DNA from: a bacterium
GTDB taxonomy: Bacteria; Spirochaetota; Spirochaetia; Treponematales; Rectinemataceae
Direction of reading: 5' to 3'
Length of the DNA: 5,087 nucleotides
NCBI GenBank assembly: GCA_021813065.1
Contig: JAKALZ010000158.1
Span: forward strand, 1-5,087
The notes under the pieces: model-generated
What the model saw: the letters and a program-made list of their open reading frames with translations, nothing else
Databases searched by the model: none
What the model was told of the DNA's origin: nothing
Program-made: the position numbers and the translations under genes
Part shown: one piece after another, positions 1-5,087 of the stretch
Layout: each line of letters begins with the position of its first letter
Position numbering within the stretch: the stretch's first letter is position 1

Positions 1-699
1 CTCGCCTAAATATTTCATGCTCATCGCCGAGCACTCGATGTGCCAGCCGGGGTAGCCCAGCCCCCAAGGGCTGTCCCAGAGGAGGGCCTGGTTTTCGAAC
101 TTCGACTTGGTAAACCAGAGCACAAAGTCGAAGGGGTTCCGCTTGTTGGGGTCGACTTCGATGCGCGCGCCCGCCTTGAGCTGGTCAAGTCTGAGGCCCG
201 CGAGCTGGCCATAGCGCTCGAACTTCGACACGTCGAAGTAGAGATTGCCTCCGGCAAAATAGGTGTAGCCGTTGGCTTCGATGCGCTTGATAAGCGCGAT
301 CATGTCCGCGATATGCTCGGTGGCCCTGCACACTACGGTGGGGCGGCGGATGTTCAGCCGCTCGGTATCGGTGAAAAAGGCGTCGGTGTAGAACCTCGCG
401 ATCTCGAGCACGGATTTGCCACGCTCGCGGGCCGATTTCACCATTTTATCCTCGCCCGTGTCATCGTCGCCGGAGAGGTGTCCCACATCGGTGATGTTCA
501 TCACATGCGTCACCTTGTAGCCGAAGCGCTCGAGCATCCTCGTGAGGATATCCTCGAAAATGTAGGTTCTGAGATTGCCGATGTGAGCAAAATTGTAGAC
601 AGTGGGCCCGCACCCGTAAAATCCAACTTCGCCCTCGCGGAGCGGCTTGAAGGGTTGGACGTTTCTGCCCATGGTGTTGAATAGATGAATGTCCCGCAT
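1..699 (-). CDS. cysS: Cysteinyl-tRNA synthetase, N-terminal 233 residues (gene runs off the left edge)
   Basis: Cytoplasmic class I aminoacyl-tRNA synthetase that charges tRNA-Cys with cysteine using ATP. The minus-strand frame is open from the ATG at 699-697 to base 1 without a stop. Visible landmarks are: an N-terminus of IHLFNTMGR type; GCGPTVYNFAHIGN at residues 29-42, which contains the class I HIGH-type signature HIGN (39-42) and the first zinc-ligand Cys30; the MNITDVGHLSGDDD block (67-80) with GEDKM just after it; and GYPGWHIECSAMSM (215-228), which holds the second zinc-ligand Cys223. The remaining zinc ligands, the KMSKS loop and the anticodon-binding region would lie left of the window; family members are usually about 460-500 residues, so roughly half is present. 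The start is supported by GGAGAG seven bases upstream and by alignment of IHLFNT with family N-termini. It is divergent from murB. Identification is very secure. Confidence 0.97.
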   Translation of the reverse strand, partial: MRDIHLFNTMGRNVQPFKPLREGEVGFYGCGPTVYNFAHIGNLRTYIFEDILTRMLERFGYKVTHVMNITDVGHLSGDDDTGEDKMVKSARERGKSVLEIARFYTDAFFTDTERLNIRRPTVVCRATEHIADMIALIKRIEANGYTYFAGGNLYFDVSKFERYGQLAGLRLDQLKAGARIEVDPNKRNPFDFVLWFTKSKFENQALLWDSPWGLGYPGWHIECSAMSMKYLGE

Positions 700-706
700 G
701 TCTTCG

Positions 707-712
707 CTCTCC
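707..712 (-). promoter_or_regulatory. Ribosome binding site of cysS
   Basis: On the minus strand GGAGAG lies seven bases before the ATG at 699-697. This is a good Shine-Dalgarno match at normal spacing, and it fixes the cysS start. It contrasts with murB and the antiporter-like gene, neither of which has a comparable site. Confidence 0.75.
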
Positions 713-728
713 AGTTGACGCTGCCTTC

Positions 729-757
729 TTGTCTTCTCCGTGCGAAAGGACGATACT
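729..757 (+). promoter_or_regulatory. Possible sigma-70-type promoter for murB
   Basis: TTGTCT (729-734, 4/6 to the -35 consensus) is followed after 17 bases by GATACT (752-757, 4/6 to the -10 consensus). Only eight bases separate the -10 from the murB ATG at 766, so a typical start site would fall at or within a couple of bases of the start codon. This agrees with the lack of a well-placed Shine-Dalgarno. It is inferred from hexamer matching only; chance matches of this quality are common. Confidence 0.3.
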
Positions 758-765
758 GGCACCGT

Positions 766-1782
766 ATGGAAACCCTATGGCAAATCGCTCAAAAAATCAA
801 TACTGAGCAATGTTTGGTCCGCTACCGCGAGCCTATGAAGGATCACACAACCTTCAAGATCGGCGGGCCTGCCGATCTCTACATCCTGCCACGCTCCATC
901 CAAGCCATGGGCCAGGCGCGCGCCGCGCTCAGAGAGGCGCACGAGCACATATTCCTGCTTGGTGGCGGCGCGAACATTTTGGTGAGCGACAGCGGCATTC
1001 GAGGCGCGGTTATCGATACAGGCCTCCTCGCGACGATGCAGGTTACCACAGACACGAAGGGCGCGACATGCGGCGCCGCCGCGGAGCGCACGGCCTCCCT
1101 GGGCGGACTCTCCCGCACGCGGAAAGCGATCGCTCCGGCCGTCTTTCTGCGCGCGGAGTGCGGCGCCCGGATTTCGACAGTCTGCGAAGAGGCGCTCGCG
1201 CGTGGGCTGTCGGGGCTCGAAAACTTTTACGGGATGCCCGGAAGCGTCGGCGGCGCAATCTATATGAACGCCCGCTGCTATGAGGATGATATATCTTCGC
1301 ACATCGAAGCGATCGAATACCTCGACGCGCGCGGCGATATTCACGCGGCGCAAGCGAGTTCCCTGCCGTGGGCGTACAAGCGATCTCCCTTTATGCAAGG
1401 CGGCGGCTTGACGGGTTGTATCGTGGGGGCAGCGACGTTTTGCCTCACCCCAGACGCGATGTTGAACGTCGCCGCGCGCATGCGCGAGCGCCTCGCGGAC
1501 AGGATGCGGAAGCACCACTTCGAAGCGCCGAGCGCAGGCTCCATGTTCAAGAACAACCGCGAGTTCGGCAAACCGACAGGCAGGATTCTGCACGAGCTCG
1601 GCCTGCGCGGATATCGCATCGGCGATGCCGCGATCTCCCGCTGGCACGCGAATATTTTTATCAATCTCGGAAACGCGTCCGCGAAGGACATGCGCGCCCT
1701 CATTCTCCACGCGCAGGCGCTGACTCTTGCCGCGACCGGCTGCCACCTTGAGCCCGAAGTGCTCTTCGTGGGCGAATTCTGA
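766..1782 (+). CDS. murB: UDP-N-acetylenolpyruvoylglucosamine reductase (MurB, type II-like) with an internal insertion
   Basis: FAD- and NADPH-dependent cytoplasmic enzyme of peptidoglycan precursor synthesis that reduces UDP-GlcNAc-enolpyruvate to UDP-MurNAc. With the ATG at 766 the protein is 338 residues. Motifs in order: TTFKIGGPAD (about 28-37), the FAD-binding LGGGANILVSD (65-75), GMPGSVGGAIYMNA (156-169), YKRSPF with the expected catalytic-site Arg206, SAGSMFKN with the proton-donor Ser259, HANIFINLGNAS (294-305), and LEPEV with Glu331 near the C-terminus. The continuous SAGS..FKN to HANIFIN layout is that of type II MurB, without the extra loop of the E. coli type. Odd: residues about 99-126, Arg/Ala-rich, are additional to the usual FAD domain and make it about 25-30 residues longer. 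The frame stays open upstream to an ATG at 685, but that start would add 27 non-family residues and overlap the beginning of cysS. ATG 766 has no close Shine-Dalgarno (AAAGGA ends 15 bases upstream). Confidence 0.93.
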   Translation: METLWQIAQKINTEQCLVRYREPMKDHTTFKIGGPADLYILPRSIQAMGQARAALREAHEHIFLLGGGANILVSDSGIRGAVIDTGLLATMQVTTDTKGATCGAAAERTASLGGLSRTRKAIAPAVFLRAECGARISTVCEEALARGLSGLENFYGMPGSVGGAIYMNARCYEDDISSHIEAIEYLDARGDIHAAQASSLPWAYKRSPFMQGGGLTGCIVGAATFCLTPDAMLNVAARMRERLADRMRKHHFEAPSAGSMFKNNREFGKPTGRILHELGLRGYRIGDAAISRWHANIFINLGNASAKDMRALILHAQALTLAATGCHLEPEVLFVGEF

Positions 1783-1821
1783 TTCCGCCGCGCCAAGCAC
1801 GATCGAGGACCCTCGCATTTA

Positions 1822-1850
1822 TTGCGTTCTCCGCACTAATGAATTAAACT
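1822..1850 (+). promoter_or_regulatory. Possible sigma-70-type promoter for the antiporter-like gene
   Basis: TTGCGT (1822-1827, 3/6) and TAAACT (1845-1850, 4/6) are separated by 17 bases inside the AT-rich part of the 77-base gap between murB and the next gene. The -10 ends nine bases before the ATG at 1860, so the transcript would begin almost at the start codon. No Shine-Dalgarno is visible in the preceding bases. Assigned by hexamer matching only. Confidence 0.3.
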
Positions 1851-1859
1851 CTTCTACAG

Positions 1860-4352
1860 ATGGGTGTAATTCACGATCCAGTCGGCATATTAGCCCTGGT
1901 TCTTGTCGCTTTTCTCATCGCGTCGTGGCTCTCCGACGCGCTGCGTTTGCATCGAGCCGCGCTCATGCTCGCGCTGGGGGCTGTCGCGGGGCCGAATCTC
2001 ATGGGAATTGTGGAAACTGGCACGGCGCTCCAGGTACTTGGCTCCGTTGGCACTATCTATATTTTCTTGCTGTCTGGGCTGAGTGTGAATGGCCTCGGAC
2101 GAATGTCCGGGTTCGGTCGCTTCCGCTTTGGCGACACGCGAAGATCGTCGGTTCGGTTCATCTCTTGGGCACTCGTGCCGGCGCTCATCGGTGCGGGCTC
2201 CGGTCTCGCACTCGGCGAACCTCCCCTCAGCGCGTTGGCGATTGGCATCCTCTTCGCGTCGCCCGGCACAGGCGCATTCCTCAGCGAGTCGATCGCAAAA
2301 TACTCTGAGGCCACCTCCTACAGACCGCCCCTAAGTTACTCTATTCTCATCGCGCTCTCCATGCTTCTCCTGTCTTCAGTGTCGAGCGGTGTCGGTATCA
2401 AACGCATCATTCTCAATTGTGGTTTTGCGTGCGTGATCGCCGCGATCGAACTGTCTCTTCTGCCCCGGCTCGTACCGCTGGTTCTGCGCAGGGCTCGCAC
2501 ACCAGAAAGGGTACGGGTATGGATCATTCTCTTTCTTGCCTTTGCGCTCGCGTACGCGGGAACATTTCTCTCCATCCCAGAATGGTTCTCGGCGTTTTTT
2601 GTAGGAGTCTCGCTCTCATCGGTGCACGCGGCTTCAGGCTCGTCAGAATCGCGCGTCCCCATTCCCGGCGATGGCATCTTTGCGCCCGTCGCGTTCTTTC
2701 TCATGGGCGTTTCGCTGGATGTCTCCGGGCTGAGCGCGGTACCAGGCGGATTCTTGACAGTGGGAGCGCTGCTCATCCTAGGTCTCGCCAGCCGCGCGCT
2801 TGCCGTCCTCTTCTCGAAACGGATATCCTCAAATCAGGGATGGGCGGTTGGCCTTGCCCTGCCCTACACCGCGTTTTCACTCGCCGCCGCCTGGGTATTC
2901 TTTGAGGTTGGCCTCTTCGATATTCCACTTTTCGCAGGAGCCGCGCTACTTGCGCTCCTGAGCGGCCCGATATCGAACGCGCTCTTGAAACGCGCTTCGC
3001 CCGCCACCGTCAGACCGACGCGGCGCGGAGAGCAGGGGGTGTCGATCGCGATTCCAAACCGTATCCTCGTCGCGCTCTCGAAGCCCGCTTCGATTCCAGC
3101 GCTTCTCGACCTTGCGACCCTGCTCCACGGAGCCGACAATCAATCGCCCATCTTTCCACTCGTCGTGCGCTCACCCTCGGAACCCGAAGGAATCGTTTCC
3201 GCCACCTCGGAGACACTGCTCGCCACCGCGGTCATGCGTCTCTCTGACATGAAAAAGCCAGTGCTTCCCCTCAATATAGTCTCCGAGAATCCCGCCCGAG
3301 GAATTTTAGATACCGCGAGCGCGAAGCAGTGCGACTCCATCATCATCGGATGGAATGCTCAGCCACGCTTGGCGCACGCGTTTTTCGGCAGCGTGATCGA
3401 CCAGGTCGTCGCGGAGAGCGCCTCGCTCGTGCTTGTTTCCCGCACTCAATTTCCATGGAAGACCACCAAGCAACTCTTCGCGATTCTTCCGCCCGGCGCT
3501 GAAAGCCACAGCGGCTTCGACGCGGCTTTTCTCTGTGTTGAGCGGCTCGCGCGCGCCTCGTATGCCCCGCTCTGTTGCTTCACCGAACATACTTCCACGT
3601 TCGCCGCCGCGCGATCGATCGTTCAAAAATCGCTTCATTTTGCTTCGTGGAGAGAGATCACCGAACTCCTGGCGCCACTCGCGGGACCCGGGACTTCGAT
3701 CGCGCTCTTCTCCTCTCAAGTTGGGAAACCTCACTGGAATCCAGCGTACGAACGGCTCCCGCACATACTGGCGGAGAGATTCCCCCAGGCGAATGTAGTG
3801 GTAATCTACATGCCCTCGCCAGGGGATCTGGCTGAGGGCAGTCTCAGTGGCGAAAACCCCCTCGTTGAGAGAGACATCGCCGAAGCCGCGCGCGAAGCCG
3901 ATCGCGGCCACTCTCGCGCGATCCTCCTCGAGGCGGTCCGAGGCGGCAGGGTCAAGGTGAACACCCAAGGAAGCGCGATCGCCGAAGCATTGTACGACCT
4001 CATGTTCTCTGCCTTCCCTGGAAGCGAAAAGAGAGAATTGCAGATTTTATCGGATCGCTGCATCGACCTGCTTCGGACTCAACCCATAGAGATTGAACCC
4101 GGCGTCGTGCTTCTCCACGAGAGGATCGACAGCATTCAGTATCCGGTGGTCTGTTTCAGCGTGAACAAGCAGGGCTATCGATTGAGCGCGCTCGAGAATC
4201 CAACGCGCATTATTGTGCTGATCCTCGTTCCAACGAGCCAGGGGCAAGAAGATCATCTGAGATTTCTGGCGGATATCGCCGCGCTTTTCCGCACTGATGA
4301 TTTAAAATCGCGACTCCTCTCGGCAAATGCGCCAGAAGATATAGTATCTTAG
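1860..4352 (+). CDS. Cation:proton antiporter-like membrane protein fused to Usp-like and PTS EIIA-like domains
   Basis: The 830-residue protein has a membrane half and a cytoplasmic half. Residues about 5-378 form roughly 12-13 hydrophobic segments of the Na+/H+ exchanger (Kef/NhaP, CPA) type. FASPGTGAF (132-140) sits where these proteins carry their TM4 S/T-D-P motif, and FFLMGVSLDVSGL (279-291) matches the family's late helix. Residues about 400-530 resemble a universal stress protein, starting RILVALSKP and ending with G497-x2-A500-x9-G510-S511, one Gly-to-Ala change from the Usp ATP-binding motif G-x2-G-x9-G-S. Residues about 535-650 look like a second, degenerate Usp repeat. Residues about 695-828 match PTS EIIA type-2: VVLLHERI places His753 at the phosphorylated histidine, and EDHLRFLADIAALF supplies the conserved HL (His799). 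The acidic TM5 'ND' pair seems absent, so transport activity is uncertain. The start at 1860 lies directly before the first helix; later starts would cut it. No clear Shine-Dalgarno. Probably co-transcribed with the DUF1295 gene 32 bases downstream. Confidence 0.88.
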   Translation: MGVIHDPVGILALVLVAFLIASWLSDALRLHRAALMLALGAVAGPNLMGIVETGTALQVLGSVGTIYIFLLSGLSVNGLGRMSGFGRFRFGDTRRSSVRFISWALVPALIGAGSGLALGEPPLSALAIGILFASPGTGAFLSESIAKYSEATSYRPPLSYSILIALSMLLLSSVSSGVGIKRIILNCGFACVIAAIELSLLPRLVPLVLRRARTPERVRVWIILFLAFALAYAGTFLSIPEWFSAFFVGVSLSSVHAASGSSESRVPIPGDGIFAPVAFFLMGVSLDVSGLSAVPGGFLTVGALLILGLASRALAVLFSKRISSNQGWAVGLALPYTAFSLAAAWVFFEVGLFDIPLFAGAALLALLSGPISNALLKRASPATVRPTRRGEQGVSIAIPNRILVALSKPASIPALLDLATLLHGADNQSPIFPLVVRSPSEPEGIVSATSETLLATAVMRLSDMKKPVLPLNIVSENPARGILDTASAKQCDSIIIGWNAQPRLAHAFFGSVIDQVVAESASLVLVSRTQFPWKTTKQLFAILPPGAESHSGFDAAFLCVERLARASYAPLCCFTEHTSTFAAARSIVQKSLHFASWREITELLAPLAGPGTSIALFSSQVGKPHWNPAYERLPHILAERFPQANVVVIYMPSPGDLAEGSLSGENPLVERDIAEAAREADRGHSRAILLEAVRGGRVKVNTQGSAIAEALYDLMFSAFPGSEKRELQILSDRCIDLLRTQPIEIEPGVVLLHERIDSIQYPVVCFSVNKQGYRLSALENPTRIIVLILVPTSQGQEDHLRFLADIAALFRTDDLKSRLLSANAPEDIVS

Positions 4353-4372
4353 CAGAAGCACATTGAAATATT

Positions 4373-4377
4373 GGGAG
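4373..4377 (+). promoter_or_regulatory. Ribosome binding site of the DUF1295 gene
   Basis: GGGAG lies seven bases before the ATG at 4385, in the 32-base gap after the antiporter-like gene. Good match and spacing; it decides the start. The short gap shows no terminator hairpin, which favours read-through from the upstream gene. Confidence 0.7.
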
Positions 4378-4384
4378 CACGATA

Positions 4385-5087
4385 ATGAACGCACTGCTCA
4401 TTGCGTGTGGCATTAGTCTTCTCGTGAACGCTTTCTTCTTTCTATTCGCGTCGCTGCGAAAAACCGACACCGTAACCGATCTCTCGTACGGGCTCTCGTT
4501 TTTCCTCACGAGCCTTGGGCTCGTACTCGCATTTCGCGTTCAGGGCGCGCTGTGGCTCTTCCCATTCATCGCGGTGATGCTGTGGGCCCTCAGGCTCGCG
4601 ATCTATCTATTCGCGCGGATTCTCACCATCAAGGTCGACCATCGTTTCGATGGTCGGCGAGAAGATCCCGTTAAATTCGCGCGCTTTTGGATTGTGCAGG
4701 CGCTGAGCACCGCGGTCATCATGCTTCCGGTCATTTTGAGCGCGAATCATTCGCCCCCACCCTTCGCGATCGCCCAAGTGGTTGGCGGAGCGCTCTGGCT
4801 CTTCGGGCTCTGGATCGAGACGATCGCGGACGCGCAGAAATTCAGCTTCAAGCGACGGAATCGAGAAGGCTTTATCGCCACAGGCTTGTGGAGCTGGTCG
4901 CGGCACCCGAACTACTTTGGGGAAATGGTCGTCTGGTGGGAGTTGTGGCTCTATGTTCTCCCTTCGCTCCTGGGTGACGTCCCGACCGATGGCGGTGACG
5001 ATCGGCAGAACCATGATCCCCAGCACGATGCCGCCGCAGAACATGTCCTTGCCCGTCAGGGGCATCTGCCGCACCTGCTCCATTCCG
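4385..5087 (+). CDS. DUF1295 (steroid 5-alpha-reductase/ICMT-like) membrane protein, interrupted near 4975
   Basis: A multi-pass membrane protein of the DUF1295 family, related to steroid 5-alpha reductases and isoprenylcysteine methyltransferases; physiological substrates of bacterial members are mostly unknown. Family hallmarks in order: several hydrophobic helices from residue 3; VDHRFDGRRED (84-94), the family's D-x-R-F region; FWIVQALSTAVIMLPV (101-116); ETIADAQKF (145-153); GFIATGLWSWSRHPNYFGE (162-180), the signature cofactor-site motif; and WWELWLYVLPSLLG to residue 197. From about residue 198 (base 4976) the frame stays open to the window edge, but the translation turns hydrophilic and unlike the family, which should continue with a final membrane segment and a GIP-LEK type motif in a protein of about 255-265 residues. 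The trailing bases encode a different protein on the other strand, so the authentic gene is truncated at the junction. Confidence 0.85.
   Translation, partial: MNALLIACGISLLVNAFFFLFASLRKTDTVTDLSYGLSFFLTSLGLVLAFRVQGALWLFPFIAVMLWALRLAIYLFARILTIKVDHRFDGRREDPVKFARFWIVQALSTAVIMLPVILSANHSPPPFAIAQVVGGALWLFGLWIETIADAQKFSFKRRNREGFIATGLWSWSRHPNYFGEMVVWWELWLYVLPSLLGDVPTDGGDDRQNHDPQHDAAAEHVLARQGHLPHLLHS
4636..4656. repeat. Perfect 9-bp inverted repeat inside the DUF1295 gene
   Basis: CGACCATCG (4636-4644), TTT, CGATGGTCG (4648-4656) form a perfect nine-base-pair stem with a three-base loop. A U·G pair and a G-C pair could extend it outward on the plus-strand RNA. No T-run follows on either strand, so it is not a canonical terminator. 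It covers the codons for residues 84-91, the conserved D-x-R-F stretch, so it may be a by-product of coding constraint. Confidence 0.6.
4972..4981. other. Chimeric junction between DUF1295 gene and permease fragment
   Basis: Left of this point plus-strand family similarity (VLPSLLG) is intact; right of it minus-strand permease similarity (AIGRDV) begins. Neither gene continues across. The palindrome GACGTC occupies 4976-4981 exactly at the switch. Codon use changes at the same place. An assembly or library chimera or a true inversion/deletion endpoint would both look like this; position at the end of the window favours an artefact. Confidence 0.6.
4976..5087 (-). CDS. Fragment of an ABC transporter permease, PstC/PstA-like (runs off the right edge; cut at the chimeric junction)
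   Basis: Read from 5086 leftward, the minus strand encodes 37 residues including LTGKDMFCGG and IVLGIMVLPIVTAIGRDV. This resembles the helix just before the cytoplasmic EAA loop of phosphate ABC transporter permeases, where a run like 'aagivLaimilPiv.ai.rdv' is normally followed by '.avP'. Here RDV ends at 4976 and the next codons, ACC CAG GAG, are merely the reverse of DUF1295 sequence, so the permease is cut there. Base 5087 is not a gene start; the N-terminal part would lie to the right. Codon use differs from the rest of the window (all Leu CTG, nearly all codons ending in G or C), and hand-counted GC over 4981-5087 is about 65%. The family assignment rests on a short stretch, so another binding-protein-dependent permease is possible. 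Confidence 0.5.

Noticed and set aside
40..684. Open plus-strand frame of 214 codons opposite cysS
   Set aside because: The minus strand in this region gives an unmistakable cysteinyl-tRNA synthetase; the plus-strand translation has no recognisable motif and is its antisense shadow.
715..720. TTGACG as a -35 box for murB
   Set aside because: A good -35 match, but no AT-rich -10 lies 16-19 bases downstream; the TTGTCT/GATACT pair fits better.
685..765. Upstream in-frame ATG at 685 as the murB start
   Set aside because: It would add 27 residues absent from MurB proteins and place the start inside the first codons of cysS; the 766 start gives the normal N-terminal length.
1804..1815. Inverted repeat CGAGGACCCTCG after murB as a terminator
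   Set aside because: The stem is only four to five pairs with a two- to four-base loop, and the following sequence has no proper T-run; too weak to call.
775..1818. Minus-strand open frame of 347 codons opposite murB
   Set aside because: No family motif, very Arg/Ala-rich composition typical of antisense of GC-rich genes, and murB is secure on the plus strand.
3306..3968. Minus-strand open frame of 220 codons inside the antiporter-like gene
   Set aside because: It lies opposite the Usp-like region, has no recognisable domain and no ribosome binding site; considered a shadow.
4607..4975. Continuation of the minus-strand permease frame into the DUF1295 gene
   Set aside because: Only the first ~36 residues (5083-4976) look like a permease; the remainder is the antisense of DUF1295 codons and is hydrophilic without motifs.

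Overview
The window reads as about 5 kb of bacterial chromosome of moderately high GC. It holds three complete or nearly complete genes and a broken edge at each end. The cysteinyl-tRNA synthetase and MurB wording (for example PTVYNFAHIGNLRTYIFED, and GRILHELGLRGYRIGD followed by HANIFIN) resembles spirochaete (Treponema/Spirochaeta-like) proteins as I remember them. That assignment comes from memory and is tentative.

Layout. Bases 1-699 (minus strand) carry the first 233 codons of cysS; the rest lies left of the window. A 66-base divergent gap separates it from murB (766-1782, plus strand), which encodes a type II-like UDP-N-acetylenolpyruvoylglucosamine reductase with an unusual insertion of about 25-30 residues. 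After 77 bases comes an 830-residue membrane protein (1860-4352, plus). Its N-terminal half is a Na+/H+ exchanger-like (Kef/NhaP-type) domain. It continues into a universal-stress-protein-like domain, a degenerate second one, and a C-terminal PTS EIIA type-2-like domain with a well-placed histidine. After 32 bases and a good ribosome binding site, a DUF1295 (steroid 5-alpha-reductase/ICMT-like) membrane protein starts at 4385 and is probably co-transcribed with the antiporter-like gene.

The right end is abnormal. DUF1295 similarity stops abruptly near 4975. The last ~110 bases, read on the minus strand, encode an ABC-permease fragment of phosphate-transporter (PstC/PstA) appearance with different codon use. 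The two genes are joined head-on at a GACGTC palindrome. This is most simply an assembly or library chimera at a contig end, with a real rearrangement as the alternative.

How the genes fit together: cysS and murB are housekeeping genes (translation, peptidoglycan synthesis) transcribed divergently. The antiporter-like protein and the DUF1295 protein look like a two-gene membrane unit with no pathway link visible in the sequence. The most biologically interesting object is the exchanger-Usp-EIIA fusion. Its membrane domain appears to lack the acidic TM5 signature of working antiporters, while its putative regulatory EIIA histidine is retained. I see no CRISPR array, tRNA, rRNA, insertion sequence or phage gene.
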